64,000 nucleotides of DNA, taken from contig NZ_CP017448.1 in assembly GCF_001753165.1 (NCBI RefSeq), positions 2,064,462 to 2,128,461 of the forward strand, in the 5' to 3' direction. Below, piece by piece: positions 1 through 8,827 of this stretch (the stretch's first letter is position 1; every line of letters starts with the position of its first letter). This DNA is from Acidihalobacter aeolianus. GTDB lineage: Bacteria > Pseudomonadota > Gammaproteobacteria > DSM-5130 > Acidihalobacteraceae. A program made the position numbers and the translations under genes. The notes beneath the pieces are model-generated. The model searched no databases and was not told the DNA's origin. It saw nothing but the letters and a program-made list of their open reading frames with translations.

Positions 1-636
1 GCCAAGCGCTCTCCGGATTACACCTCGATGCAATCGCTCAGCGGCCCCAATCCGGCGCAGGCCGCCGGCAAGAGCACCGTGCTCTACATCGGCGCCGACT
101 ACTGCCCCTTCTGCGGCGCACTTCGCTGGCCGCTGACCATCGCGCTGATGCGCTTCGGCGACTTCCAGGGTCTGCGCACCATGCGCTCAAGCCCCAAGGA
201 CGTCTATCCGAACACCACCACGCTGAGTTTCGCCCAGGCCAAGTACACCAGCCGTTATGTCGACTTCGTTCCCGTGGAGACCTCGGATCGCCTCGGCCAT
301 CCGCTCATGCCACTCAAGGGAGAATCCCTGAAGCTGTTCAAGAAATTCGATGCCGAACCCTATACCTCACACCCAGAGGGTATTCCGTTCCTGTACATCG
401 GCGGCCGGTGGTTGCTGCTCGGCGCACCGGTTAATCCAGCGCTGTTCGCCAAACTGGACTGGGCGCAGATCTCCGCCAAACTGGCCGATCCGAACGGCAT
501 GCTGAGCAAGGTGGTCATGCCGCAGGCCAATCTGATCACCGCGGCGATCTGCCAGACTACGCAGCAGAAGCCCGCCGAGGTGTGCAAGGCACCCGGCATC
601 CAGTCCGCCGCGCAGATGCTACCACCGACTTCGTGA
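1..636 (+). CDS. DUF929-family thioredoxin-like protein, 5' end outside window
   Basis: The reading frame is open to the first base, so the gene probably begins upstream; 211 residues are visible and the first ATG inside is at 28. A CPFC motif in the context ADYCPFCGALRW resembles a thioredoxin-fold active site, and the rest (FSGV-free, with a VPVETSDR stretch and a late IPFLYIGGRW strand) fits the DUF929 family. Members I know of are common in acidophilic archaea and bacteria and are thought to be exported or membrane-anchored thiol proteins; the expected N-terminal signal or anchor would lie outside the window. The function is not established. Two further cysteines (AAICQ, AEVCK) near the C-terminus could form a structural disulfide. 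Confidence 0.7.
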   Translation, partial: AKRSPDYTSMQSLSGPNPAQAAGKSTVLYIGADYCPFCGALRWPLTIALMRFGDFQGLRTMRSSPKDVYPNTTTLSFAQAKYTSRYVDFVPVETSDRLGHPLMPLKGESLKLFKKFDAEPYTSHPEGIPFLYIGGRWLLLGAPVNPALFAKLDWAQISAKLADPNGMLSKVVMPQANLITAAICQTTQQKPAEVCKAPGIQSAAQMLPPTS

Positions 637-643
637 GCGCCTG

Positions 644-689
644 CCGGTTCCGACGGACAGGCGGCCTCTGTGCCGTCCGTCGGAACCGG
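644..689. terminator. Perfect 15-bp inverted repeat after the DUF929 gene
   Basis: CCGGTTCCGACGGAC at 644-658 is exactly complementary to 675-689, with a 16-base loop. It lies 8 bases after the stop codon of the first gene. There is no T-run on either side, so it is a stable hairpin that could protect the 3' end or end transcription with Rho, rather than a textbook intrinsic terminator. Confidence 0.5.
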
Positions 690-782
690 ACTTGCCCATG
701 CCGGCCCGATCATCTTCAATGATCAAGGGGGCTCTCTCCCCCAGCATGCAGTTCACCTTCACTCACAGCGAGGTCAACGCAT

Positions 783-1223
783 ATGATCAATTCCATCTGG
801 GTTCTAGTCGCCAACGCGGGACGCGCCCGCCTCTTCTGCTCCAACTCGCGCAACGGCAAGCTGATCGAGCAGGCCGCATGGATCGACGGCGAGGCGCGTT
901 TGAAGAGTCGCGAGATCGTGACCGACAAGGCCGGTCGCGCACGCAACGCCAGCGGACAAAGCCGTCATGCCATGGAACCCAAAATCGACCCCAAGTCCGA
1001 GGAAGCGGCCCGTTTCGCACGCATGATCTGTCAGAAACTGGCCGAAGTGATGCAGAACTCGCCCTGCGAACGACTGCACATCGCCGCCGCTCCGGCGTTT
1101 CTCGGACGTCTGCGCGAGGTCATGGGTAACACCTTGCGCTGCAAAGTCTCCACCGAGATCGCCAAGGACCTGACCACCCTCGACGAGATGAACCTGCGTC
1201 GGCATCTGCCCGACTTCCTGTAA
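783..1223 (+). CDS. Host-attachment-like protein (BaeRF12-type)
   Basis: A 146-residue protein opening with WVLVANAGRARLF, the typical start of the family annotated as 'host attachment protein' and related to archaeal release-factor-like baeRF domains. The name comes from Agrobacterium plant attachment and is not evidence for that role here; members are widespread in free-living bacteria and their biochemical role is unknown. The acidic and basic middle (residues 35-70, KAGRARNASGQSR) and the C-terminal KDLTTLDEMNLRRHLP are family hallmarks. ATG at 783 gives the expected length. It lies alone between a hairpin and the sixA-like gene, on the same strand with a 50-base gap. Confidence 0.75.
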   Translation: MINSIWVLVANAGRARLFCSNSRNGKLIEQAAWIDGEARLKSREIVTDKAGRARNASGQSRHAMEPKIDPKSEEAARFARMICQKLAEVMQNSPCERLHIAAAPAFLGRLREVMGNTLRCKVSTEIAKDLTTLDEMNLRRHLPDFL

Positions 1224-1273
1224 CCGGGTCACCGTACCGCCGTGCGAACCGGTTCATCCAATCGATTCCGATC

Positions 1274-1774
1274 GTGAAGACGCTCACCCTGCTGCGCCAT
1301 GCCAAATCGAGCTGGAAGCAGCCTGATCTGACCGATTTCGACCGTCCGCTCAACGACCGCGGGCAGACCGATGCCCCCGAAACGGGTCGCCGTCTCGCCC
1401 GGCGCGGCTTCAAGCCCACGCGCATCATCAGCAGCCCGGCCGTCAGGGCGCGCGCCACCGCCGAAGCGGTGGCCGACGCCCTCGGCTTTCCGCGCGCCGA
1501 GATCGCCTGGGAGCCCCACATCTACGAGGCGAGCAGCGACCGGCTGCTCGCCGTACTCCGCGCCCAACCGGACGACGCCGACAACCTGCTGCTGGTCGGG
1601 CACAACCCCGGGATGACGCAGTTCGCCAATGCGCTTGCCGACGACCGCCTCGACAACATCCCCACTGCCGGCGCCTACACGCTCCGTCTGCCGGTCGCGC
1701 ACTGGCGCGACGCCGCCTATGGCAGCGGCTCGCGCATCGCCTACGACACCCCCAAAAACCCCGACGCAGACTGA
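1274..1774 (+). CDS. sixA: SixA-like histidine phosphatase
   Basis: A 166-residue histidine-phosphatase superfamily protein. The RHG-type motif is LLRHAKSSW (residues 6-14), where the histidine would be phosphorylated; RPLNDRGQTDA and the later VGHNPGM, with the second catalytic histidine, are characteristic of SixA. SixA of E. coli removes phosphate from phosphohistidine in phosphorelay or PTS proteins; the substrate here is unknown. The start codon is GTG. Family length is about 160 residues, so the gene appears complete. The 3' end faces the convergent DUF1992 gene, only 16 bases away. Confidence 0.85.
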   Translation: MKTLTLLRHAKSSWKQPDLTDFDRPLNDRGQTDAPETGRRLARRGFKPTRIISSPAVRARATAEAVADALGFPRAEIAWEPHIYEASSDRLLAVLRAQPDDADNLLLVGHNPGMTQFANALADDRLDNIPTAGAYTLRLPVAHWRDAAYGSGSRIAYDTPKNPDAD

Positions 1775-1790
1775 CAGTCGGCTTACCGGG

Positions 1791-2174
1791 TTAGGTCTGA
1801 TCGCCACCCTGCTGCGTATCCAGTCGCGCACAGACTTCCTGGTAATACTGCTCGTCCAGCCGCAGGTCGCGGTGCGCATCGCCGCACAGGCGTTGGCGCA
1901 GCAACTCCAACCGACGCTGCGCCCGGTTACGCTCCTCGGGTTCGGTCGAGACATCGATGAGTGCCTGGGCCTCGCCGATCTCGCGGCGCAGTTCGACTTC
2001 AGGGGGCAGAAAGCCGGCATTCTTGAGCAGACGATAAGCTGCGCGCAGTTCAGACGGGACATGCGCGTCGTCATCCAGTTCGAGCGGACGGCCCGCGCCA
2101 GGCAGATCGTCCAGCTCGCCGCGTTCGAGCGCCTCGCGGATTCGACGTTCGGCAATGGCGTCTACGGGGTCCAT
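1791..2174 (-). CDS. DUF1992 (DnaJ-homologue subfamily C member 28-like) protein
   Basis: A 127-residue protein beginning MDPVDAIAERRIREALERGE, followed by LPGAGRPLELDDDAHVPSELRAAY, which is the highly conserved DUF1992 core (E. coli YhdN is a relative). The domain occurs at the end of a mitochondrial DnaJ-like protein, which explains the common annotation, but there is no J-domain here. The function is unknown. It is predicted soluble and mostly helical. It is the last gene of the minus-strand run and is separated from rlmD by 141 bases containing a repeat with transposon-like ends. Confidence 0.8.
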   Translation of the reverse strand: MDPVDAIAERRIREALERGELDDLPGAGRPLELDDDAHVPSELRAAYRLLKNAGFLPPEVELRREIGEAQALIDVSTEPEERNRAQRRLELLRQRLCGDAHRDLRLDEQYYQEVCARLDTQQGGDQT

Positions 2175-2187
2175 GCATTCACTGACC

Positions 2188-2307
2188 TAGGGCCTGTTCA
2201 CACGATGCGGTGGGGAGCCGCCTGAGCCACTTTGCAAGGAGGGCTCCCGACAACATAGCGAAGATGCACACCGCAGCAAAGCCAGTAGAGGCGAGAATCC
2301 GTCCCTA
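2188..2307. repeat. Short repeat sharing an end with the 22.3-kb MITE-like element
   Basis: The sequence TAGGGCCTGTTCACACGATG at 2188 matches the left end of the element at 22341 in 19 of 20 bases. At 2302-2307 the sequence TCCCTA gives a second TAGGG-type end in inverted orientation, but beyond the first five bases the right end is poorly matched. The piece occupies most of the gap between rlmD and the DUF1992 gene. It may be a decayed or deleted copy of the same element. No gene is seen in it. Confidence 0.45.
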
Positions 2308-2315
2308 GCAAGCTT

Positions 2316-3662
2316 TCAGGCGCCGGGACGCACGAACAGAGCGATGGACTCGACGTGGGCGGTATGCGGGAACATGTCCATGACGCCGGCCGCTTCGAGA
2401 CGGTAGCCGTGAACCTTCGCCAACTCCCCGGCATCGCGCGCGAGGGTGGCCGGATCGCAGGAGACGTAGACGATGCGCGCAGGCGCCAGACGAGCGATGT
2501 ACGGCAGCATCTCGCGCGCGCCGGAGCGCGGCGGGTCGAGCAGCACGCGGTCATAGCGGCGGGTGAGCCAGGGCGCCTTGGGGTCTGGCGCGAACAGGTC
2601 GGCGGCGTGCTGCTCGGCGCCGGCAAGACCGTTCGCGATCGCGTTGCGCGCGGCGCGCTCGGTCATCGCGGGGTCGCCTTCGACGGCCACCACCCGCGCC
2701 CCGCGGGCGAGCAGCGGCAGAGTGAAATTGCCCAGGCCGCTGAACAGCTCCAGCACGTCCATGTCCGGCCGCACGTCGAGCAGTTCAAGGGCGCGCACGA
2801 CCATCTGGCGGTTGATCCCGGCGTTGACCTGGATGAAATCGCCAGGGCGGAAATCCACGTGGGTGCCGAAATCCGGCTGTGCGTAGCTCAGTGGCTGCGC
2901 TTCCGGCCACAACGGGACGATGGTGTCGGGCCCGCCCGGCTGCAGGGCAACGAACAGGCCCGTGTCCTGCGCAAAGGCGGTCAATCGGGCGCGGTCGTCG
3001 TCGTTCAGGGGTTCGAGGTGGCGGAACACCAGACTGATCGTCCCGTCGCCCGCCATGACCTCGATCTGAGGGATCTGCTCGCGTACGCTCAGGCCCTCGA
3101 TCAGCGACGCCAGTTCGCCGAAGCGTTCGCCCACCTCGGGCACCAGCACCTCGCAACGCGCGAGGTCGGCCAGCAGGCGTCCCTGGCGTTCGCGGAACCC
3201 GATCAGCACCCGCCCCTTCTTGGCGACGTAGCGCACGCCCAGTCTCGCCTTGCGCCGATAGCCCCACACCGGCGCGGTGAGCGGCTCCAGCACGCGTTCC
3301 GGCGCGACGCCGCCGATGCGCGACAGGGCTTCCAGCAGGGCACGCTGCTTGGCGGCGATCTGCGCCTCGGGAGCGAGATGCTGCAGGCTGCAGCCGCCGC
3401 AGACGCCATAGTGCGGGCAGCGCGGCTCGACCCGTTCGGGCGAGGCCGCGAGCACCGCCTCCGCCTCGGCCTCGTCGTAGTCGCGATGGGTCTGCGTGAA
3501 GGCGGCGCGCACGCGCTCGCCGGGCAGCCCGCCGGCGACGAACACGGCCTTGCCGTCGAGCCGTGCGACGCCGCGCCCGTCCTGAGCCAGCGATTCGATG
3601 GACAGTTCGGCCGGGGCTCGCGGCGGGCCGCGGCGCCGGTTGTTTCTGCGCGCCACGCTCAA
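2316..3662 (-). CDS. rlmD: 23S rRNA (uracil-1939-C5) methyltransferase
   Basis: A 448-residue RumA/RlmD enzyme that methylates U1939 of 23S rRNA with S-adenosylmethionine. In order it shows a TRAM RNA-binding domain (residues 15-75), the iron-sulfur cysteines in CPHYGVCGGC with a fourth in ARCEVL, the SAM-binding VLELFSGLGNFTLPL, DPPRSGA, and the catalytic cysteine in VYVSCDPATLARD. The length is normal. The frame starts at TTG 3662, whose first bases overlap the stop codon of the upstream exonuclease (TTGA); an in-frame GTG at 3656 is an alternative. Translational coupling to the exonuclease is likely. Confidence 0.93.
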   Translation of the reverse strand: MSVARRNNRRRGPPRAPAELSIESLAQDGRGVARLDGKAVFVAGGLPGERVRAAFTQTHRDYDEAEAEAVLAASPERVEPRCPHYGVCGGCSLQHLAPEAQIAAKQRALLEALSRIGGVAPERVLEPLTAPVWGYRRKARLGVRYVAKKGRVLIGFRERQGRLLADLARCEVLVPEVGERFGELASLIEGLSVREQIPQIEVMAGDGTISLVFRHLEPLNDDDRARLTAFAQDTGLFVALQPGGPDTIVPLWPEAQPLSYAQPDFGTHVDFRPGDFIQVNAGINRQMVVRALELLDVRPDMDVLELFSGLGNFTLPLLARGARVVAVEGDPAMTERAARNAIANGLAGAEQHAADLFAPDPKAPWLTRRYDRVLLDPPRSGAREMLPYIARLAPARIVYVSCDPATLARDAGELAKVHGYRLEAAGVMDMFPHTAHVESIALFVRPGA

Positions 3663-4441
3663 TCCGCTCCGTTCGCGTCCCAGGCCTTGAGAAATTCCTG
3701 CAGGTGCGCGGCCTCGGCCGTACCGAGCAGATCGCGCACGCGCGCCTGTTCGGCCGCGTAGGCCTCTGCACCGAGATGCCCGCGCAGGTATTCGAAGCGC
3801 AGATAGACGAGATAGGTGTTGAGCACGTCGGTTTCGCAGTAGTCGCGGATGCCAGCGAGATCGCCGGCCTGATAGGCGTCCCAGACCTTGGCCCCGCTCA
3901 TGCCCATCTTACCGGGCAGGCCGAGCAGCGTGGCCACCTCGTCGAGCGGCGCGACGGCGCGACCCTGGTAGCCGGACAGCACGTCCATGAGGTCGGTGTG
4001 CAGCCAGTGGAAGCGGTTGAGGTAGTTGTTGAAGCGGAACTCGCGGTCGTCGTCGCCGACCTCCCAGTAGCGCGGCGCGGGCACGCCGTGGCGCAGCGCG
4101 CGGTAGTGGATCACCGGCAGATCGAAACCGCCGCCGTTCCACGACACCAGGGTGGGCGTGTAGCGGTCGAGGCCGTCGAAGAAGCGACGCAGCAGCTCGG
4201 ACTCGTCGGAATCGAGATCGCCCAGCGACCAGACCTTGAGCTGGTCCGCGTGGCGGAACACCACGGAGATGGCGACGATGCGGTGCAGGTGATGGGCAAG
4301 GAAGTCCCCGCCGGTCTTGGCCATGCGCAGCTGGTACATGGCCTGGGCGACATCGACGTCGGACAGCCCGTCGAGCCCGTACACGCGGCGCCCGCCCTCG
4401 ACGTCGGGCACCGTCTCGATGTCGAACACCATCACGTTCAC
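3659..4441 (-). CDS. PolB-like 3'-5' exonuclease
   Basis: A 260-residue DEDD-family exonuclease related to the proofreading domain of B-family DNA polymerases (PF10108 type). Exo I is VFDIETVPD at residues 5-13, Exo II is SWNGGGFDLPVI near 100, and Exo III is YCETDVLNTYLVYLR near 203, giving the four acidic residues. No polymerase domain follows, so it is a stand-alone nuclease of unknown physiological role, probably in DNA repair or RNA turnover. The start is GTG 4441, overlapping the cysM stop as GTGA, and its own stop overlaps the rlmD start; the three genes are probably co-translated. Confidence 0.85.
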   Translation of the reverse strand: MNVMVFDIETVPDVEGGRRVYGLDGLSDVDVAQAMYQLRMAKTGGDFLAHHLHRIVAISVVFRHADQLKVWSLGDLDSDESELLRRFFDGLDRYTPTLVSWNGGGFDLPVIHYRALRHGVPAPRYWEVGDDDREFRFNNYLNRFHWLHTDLMDVLSGYQGRAVAPLDEVATLLGLPGKMGMSGAKVWDAYQAGDLAGIRDYCETDVLNTYLVYLRFEYLRGHLGAEAYAAEQARVRDLLGTAEAAHLQEFLKAWDANGAD

Positions 4442-5328
4442 GCGGGAAACACCCCCGTGGAGATGTAGCGGTCGCCGCGGTCGCAGACGATGGAGACGAT
4501 GGTCGCGTTCTCCACCTCGGCCGAGACCTGCAGCGCCGCCGCCACCGCACCGCCGGAGGAAACGCCGCAGAAGATGCCCTCCTCCGCGGCCAGCCGGCGC
4601 ATGGTCGTTTCCGCGGCCTCCTGCGAGACGTCGATGACGCGGTCAACCCGCGCCGGCTCGAAGATCTTGGGCAGGTAGGCCTGCGGCCAGCGGCGGATGC
4701 CGGGGATGCTCGCGCCTTCCTGCGGCTGCACGCCGATGACCTCGATCCCGGGGTTCTGCGTCTTGAGGTAGGCGGAGTTGCCCATGATGGTGCCGGTGGT
4801 ACCCATGGAACTGACGAAATGCGTGATCTCGCCGTGCGTGTCGCGCCAGATCTCCGGGCCGGTGCCTTCGTAATGCGCGAGCGGGTTGTCGGGGTTGGAG
4901 AACTGGTCGAGCACCCGCCCCTTGCCCTCGGCCTGCATGCTCAGGGCGAGGTCGCGGGCGGCTTCCATGCCCTCGGCGCGCGTGACCAGCACGATCTCTG
5001 CGCCGAAGGCCTTCATGGTGGCGCGGCGCTCCGCGCTCATGTTGTCCGGCATGATCAGCACCATGCGGTAGCCGCGGATCGCCGCCGCCATGGCCAGGGC
5101 GATGCCGGTGTTGCCGCTGGTCGCCTCGATCAAGGTGTCGCCGGGCTTGATCTCGCCGCGTTCCTCGGCATGCCGGATCATGCTCAGCGCCGGGCGGTCC
5201 TTGACCGAACCGGCCGGGTTGTTGCCTTCGAGCTTGACCAGGATGACATTGCTGGTCTCGCCGGGCAGGCGTTGCAGGCGCACCAGCGGCGTATTGCCGA
5301 CGAACTGCTCTATCGTGGGGTATTCCAT
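4438..5328 (-). CDS. cysM: Cysteine synthase B
   Basis: A 296-residue PLP enzyme joining O-acetylserine with sulfide or thiosulfate to give cysteine or S-sulfocysteine. The PLP lysine is Lys43 in NNPAGSVKDRPA; the phosphate and substrate loops are EATSGNTGIALA and a glycine-rich GTTGTIMG. CysM rather than CysK is indicated by the short length, the opening YPTIEQFVGNTPLV and the CDRGDRYIST end. Thiosulfate use would suit a sulfur-oxidising host, but that is inference. ATG 5328 lies 22 bases after the acpS stop. Confidence 0.93.
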   Translation of the reverse strand: MEYPTIEQFVGNTPLVRLQRLPGETSNVILVKLEGNNPAGSVKDRPALSMIRHAEERGEIKPGDTLIEATSGNTGIALAMAAAIRGYRMVLIMPDNMSAERRATMKAFGAEIVLVTRAEGMEAARDLALSMQAEGKGRVLDQFSNPDNPLAHYEGTGPEIWRDTHGEITHFVSSMGTTGTIMGNSAYLKTQNPGIEVIGVQPQEGASIPGIRRWPQAYLPKIFEPARVDRVIDVSQEAAETTMRRLAAEEGIFCGVSSGGAVAAALQVSAEVENATIVSIVCDRGDRYISTGVFPA

Positions 5329-5350
5329 GCCTCTCTCCTCGATCCGTTCT

Positions 5351-5734
5351 TCACGCGCCTTCGAGCACCACCAGCGCGATGACGTGTTCGTGTTCGTCGC
5401 TGAGCGACAGATGGCAGCCGGTCACCCCCAGTGCCGCCGCGCGTTCGGCGGCGACGCCGCTCAGCACCAGCGCCGGTTTGCCCAGGTCGTCGTGCACCAC
5501 CCGCAGATCGCGCAGCCTCACGCCGAGCGCGAAGCCGGTACCGAGCGCCTTGCTGCCCGCCTCCTTGGCAGCGAAGCGCTTGGCCAGGTAACGCGCCGGT
5601 TCCGGCGCCTCGGCAAGACCCGGGCGTTCGTCTGGATGCAATACGCGTTCCGCGAGACGCTCGCCGTAGCGCGCATGCAGCCGCTCCAGCCGCGCCACCC
5701 TCACCAGATCCACGCCGATGCCGCGGATGGCCAC
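5351..5734 (-). CDS. acpS: Holo-[acyl-carrier-protein] synthase
   Basis: A 127-residue phosphopantetheinyl transferase that loads ACP from coenzyme A. Family motifs are IGVDLVRVARLE at the N-terminus, which holds the Mg-binding aspartate, and KRFAAKEAGSKALGTG in the middle; SLSDEHEHVIALVV closes the domain. The start is GTG, whose G is the last base of the pdxJ stop (TAGTG), so the two genes overlap by one base. The pdxJ-acpS order is the usual one in gammaproteobacteria. Confidence 0.93.
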   Translation of the reverse strand: MAIRGIGVDLVRVARLERLHARYGERLAERVLHPDERPGLAEAPEPARYLAKRFAAKEAGSKALGTGFALGVRLRDLRVVHDDLGKPALVLSGVAAERAAALGVTGCHLSLSDEHEHVIALVVLEGA

Positions 5735-6456
5735 TAGGCGCGCGCCGCCAGCATCAGCGCCTTCATCTCCTCGGTCGCCTGCTCCAGCCCCACGAACAGC
5801 GCGCGACAGACGATGGAATGACCGATATTGAGCTCCACCAGCTCCGGAATGGCGGCCACGGGGTCGACATTGTCGTAATCCAGACCATGCCCGGCGTTGA
5901 CCTGAATACCCGCCGCATGCGCCTCGGCACTCATCCGGCGCAGGCGTTCCAGCTCGGCATCGCGCGCCGCGCCGGGCGGCAGATTGGCGTAGCGCCCGGT
6001 ATGCAGCTCGATCACCGGTGCGCCGGTGGCGACGATCGCCGGCAGCATGGCGATGTCAGGTTCGACAAACAGCGACACACGCACCCCGGCGCCGGCCAGG
6101 CGCACGCAGGCCTCGCGCAGGCGCGTCTGCATGCCGGTCACGTCGAGCCCGCCCTCGGTGGTCAGTTCCTCGCGCCGCTCGGGTACGATGCAGCAGTCGG
6201 CCGGTCCCACCCGGCAGGCGATCTCCACCATCTCGTCGGTGGCCGCCATTTCCAGGTTGACGCGCGTGGTCACATGATCGTGGATGCCGAGCACGTCGGC
6301 ATCCTGAATGTGCCGTCGGTCCTCGCGCAGATGCAGCGTGATCGCGTCGGCGCCGCCGCGCTCGACGGCAGCGATCGCCTGCGTGAGATCGGGATAAGGT
6401 GTACCGCGCGCCTGCCGCAGGGTGGCCACGTGGTCGATGTTGACGCCGAGTTTCAT
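5734..6456 (-). CDS. pdxJ: Pyridoxine 5'-phosphate synthase
   Basis: A 240-residue TIM-barrel enzyme that condenses 1-deoxyxylulose 5-phosphate with 3-amino-2-oxopropyl phosphate in vitamin B6 synthesis. It has [19 protein letters not shown] at the start, [11 protein letters not shown], and the C-terminal [12 protein letters not shown] and NIGHSIV phosphate-binding stretches. The frame is open 60 bases further upstream, but MKLGVNIDH is the conserved start, so ATG 6456 was chosen. It follows recO by 28 bases and overlaps acpS by one. Confidence 0.93.
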   Translation of the reverse strand: MKLGVNIDHVATLRQARGTPYPDLTQAIAAVERGGADAITLHLREDRRHIQDADVLGIHDHVTTRVNLEMAATDEMVEIACRVGPADCCIVPERREELTTEGGLDVTGMQTRLREACVRLAGAGVRVSLFVEPDIAMLPAIVATGAPVIELHTGRYANLPPGAARDAELERLRRMSAEAHAAGIQVNAGHGLDYDNVDPVAAIPELVELNIGHSIVCRALFVGLEQATEEMKALMLAARA

Positions 6457-6484
6457 GTGCTTGCCTGTCCGGGAATGGGAGTGC

Positions 6485-7234
6485 TCAATCGTCCGAGCGG
6501 TCGGTAGGCCGCTCATTCTCGGCCATTCTGCGGTAACGTGCCAAGCCGCCGAGCAGGCTCCGCGTGCGCAGGCCTCGCGGACCGAGCTGGGCCTCCAGGG
6601 CGCTGCGCAGGACGCGCTTGGCCGCGGCGAGGGTTTCCGGTTCCGACCAGTCCTCGCGCGCCATCGCGAGCAGCGCCGCGCCGCTCACCGAACCGGTCGC
6701 GCCGGACGTCGCAGCCACCGGACCGTGCTCCGGCAACAGGCGGTAGTATCGCGCCGGATCGAGATCCGCGCCGGTATCGGCTTCGCGGTCCAGCGCGGGC
6801 GCGTAGCCCAGCCCGGCCAGCAGACGCAGCTCGAAGCTGCGCAGCACCGGTTCGACCGGCAGTTTGGCCGTCAGCGAGCGCAGCGCGGCGGTGTAGGCCT
6901 CGTAGATGTCCGGAACTTCCTGGTGGCGCGGCAACAGGCGCATCAGCAGTTCATTAAGGTACAGCCCCACGCCGACGACGGCGGGCGGCAGGCGATGGCA
7001 ATCCAGTTCCTCGACGCCGGTCAGGGTGCCCAGATCGCCCTGCGCGCGCCAGCCGAGGTGCAGGCGGCGAAACGGCTGCAACCTGGCTGCCGCCTCGCCG
7101 CGTCGGCTGCGTGCGCCGCGGGCGACCACGCCTTCGCGACCATGCTCTAGGGTGACGATCTCGACCAGCAGGCTGGTTTCGCGGTAGCTGCGCGCATGCA
7201 GCACGTAGCCTTCCGCACTCAGGTTTTCGGCCAC
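6485..7234 (-). CDS. recO: DNA repair protein RecO
   Basis: About 249 residues. The N-terminal OB fold ([22 protein letters not shown]) is followed by an all-helical region, as in RecO, which helps RecR load RecA on SSB-coated single strands. The zinc-binding cysteines present in some RecO proteins are absent, as in many proteobacteria. GTG 7234 was chosen because it starts just before the conserved OB strand and overlaps the end of era by only 16 bases; a longer frame would begin within era. The recR partner is also in this window at 23.1 kb. Confidence 0.85.
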   Translation of the reverse strand: MAENLSAEGYVLHARSYRETSLLVEIVTLEHGREGVVARGARSRRGEAAARLQPFRRLHLGWRAQGDLGTLTGVEELDCHRLPPAVVGVGLYLNELLMRLLPRHQEVPDIYEAYTAALRSLTAKLPVEPVLRSFELRLLAGLGYAPALDREADTGADLDPARYYRLLPEHGPVAATSGATGSVSGAALLAMAREDWSEPETLAAAKRVLRSALEAQLGPRGLRTRSLLGGLARYRRMAENERPTDRSDD

Positions 7235-8145
7235 CGCGGCTCTTCCAGCTCCAGCTCCCGCAGAAACCGCGGGTCGTCCTGCCAGCCGGGGCGGACCTTG
7301 ACCCACAGTTCGAGGAAAACCCGTGTGCCCAGCAATTGCTCGATGGCCTTGCGGGCCTTGCTGCCGATGCTCTTGAGACGCTCCCCGCCGCGCCCGATGA
7401 CGATCGCCTTCTGCCCGTCACGCTCGACCCAGATAGTCGCGGAGATACGCGTCAGCGTCGGCTTTTCCTCGAAGCTGTCGATGGTCACCGCGGCGGCGTG
7501 CGGCACCTCCTCGCCCAGGCTTCTCACCAGATGTTCGCGGATGAACTCCGCACTGACGAAACGCAGACTGCGGTCGGTAAGCTGGTCGGGGTCGTATGGC
7601 CGCTCCTCGACCGCAGGAAGATGCTTGAGGGCCGCTTCGGCCAGACGCTGCGCGTTGTCGCCCTTGAGCGCCGACACCGGCAGGATTTCCACGAAATCGT
7701 ACAGCACGCCGACACGTTCGAGATAGGGCAGCAAACGCTCGCGCTCGCGCAGCCGGTCGATCTTGTTGACCACCAGCATGACGGGCAGCCCCTCGCGGCG
7801 CAGCGCCGCCAGGATATGTTCGTCCTCGTCGTCCCAGCGGTCCGCGGCCACCACGAACCAGACCAGATCCGCCTCTGCCAGGGCGCCGAGCGCGGTACGG
7901 TTGAGCGCCTGGTTCAGGGCGCGCTTGCCGGGAATGCGGTGGATGCCGGGCGTATCGAGCAGCGCGATCTGCCCCGCCGGCAGGTCGACAAGTCCCAGTA
8001 TGCGATGACGCGTGATCTGCGGCTTGTCGGCCGTGATCGACAGCTTTTGCCCCAGCAGGCGGTTGAGCAGCGTGGATTTGCCGACATTCGGCCGGCCGAC
8101 GATGGCGACGCTTCCGGCGTGCAGGGTTTCGTTCTTATCGGCCAT
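7219..8145 (-). CDS. era: GTPase Era
   Basis: A 308-residue ribosome-assembly GTPase acting on 16S rRNA. G1 is GRPNVGKSTLLN (residues 17-28), G3 is LLDTPGIH, G4 is VNKIDR, and the C-terminal KH domain contains VIGRGGERLKSIGSKAR. The length matches E. coli Era (301). It overlaps rnc by 11 bases at its start and recO at its end, the common rnc-era-recO order. Confidence 0.95.
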   Translation of the reverse strand: MADKNETLHAGSVAIVGRPNVGKSTLLNRLLGQKLSITADKPQITRHRILGLVDLPAGQIALLDTPGIHRIPGKRALNQALNRTALGALAEADLVWFVVAADRWDDEDEHILAALRREGLPVMLVVNKIDRLRERERLLPYLERVGVLYDFVEILPVSALKGDNAQRLAEAALKHLPAVEERPYDPDQLTDRSLRFVSAEFIREHLVRSLGEEVPHAAAVTIDSFEEKPTLTRISATIWVERDGQKAIVIGRGGERLKSIGSKARKAIEQLLGTRVFLELWVKVRPGWQDDPRFLRELELEEPRWPKT

Positions 8146-8827
8146 GGGCGTCCGCTCCGCGTTCGTCGAGCAACTCCAGCATCGTTTCCGCGCTGGCCTG
8201 TTCCGCCTTGCGCCGACTGCTGCCGGTGGCCTCCGCCGTCAGATCGGCGTCGCTCAGACTGCAGCGCACGCGGAAATTCTGCTGATGCGGCTCGCCGGTC
8301 GCCTCGATGATTTCATACACGGGCAGCGCTCGCCCGGTCGACTGCAGCCGCTCCTGCAGCCGGGTCTTGGGGTCCTTGAGACTCTCCGCGCTGGGCAGGT
8401 GCTCCAGCCGTCGGCCGAGCAGGACATGCACGAACGAGCGCGTTTCCTCGAAGCCCAGTTCCAGGTAATGCGCACCGATCAGCGCCTCGACCACGTCGGC
8501 CAGAATGGAGTCGCGCCGGAAGCCGCCGCTCTTGAGTTCTCCCTGCCCCAGACGGAGATAGTCACCCAGCGCTCGTTCGCGGGCAATCGATGCCAGGGTC
8601 TCGCGCTTGACCAGCGAGGCACGCACTCGGCTCAGCTCGCCTTCGCTTGCCCTGGGCAGCGAATCGTACAGCCATTCGGCGACGATCAAACCGAGCAGCG
8701 CGTCGCCCAGGAACTCCAGGCGTTCGTAATTGCTGCCGCCGGCACTGCGGTGGGTCAGAGCCTGCAGGCACAGCGGCGACGCCCTCAGCGCGGACGGGAT
8801 CCAGTCGGGAAGAGAGGCTTCAGTCAC
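8135..8827 (-). CDS. rnc: Ribonuclease III
   Basis: A 230-residue endonuclease for double-stranded RNA that processes rRNA and some mRNAs. The catalytic signature is ERLEFLGDALLGLIVAEWLY near residue 36, with a second acidic patch in DVVEALIGAHYLE; the C-terminal 70 residues form the dsRNA-binding domain (DPKTRLQERLQSTGRALP, ending with RRKAEQASAETMLELL). The start is GTG 8827, overlapping the DUF4845 gene by 8 bases. Confidence 0.94.
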   Translation of the reverse strand: MTEASLPDWIPSALRASPLCLQALTHRSAGGSNYERLEFLGDALLGLIVAEWLYDSLPRASEGELSRVRASLVKRETLASIARERALGDYLRLGQGELKSGGFRRDSILADVVEALIGAHYLELGFEETRSFVHVLLGRRLEHLPSAESLKDPKTRLQERLQSTGRALPVYEIIEATGEPHQQNFRVRCSLSDADLTAEATGSSRRKAEQASAETMLELLDERGADAHGR

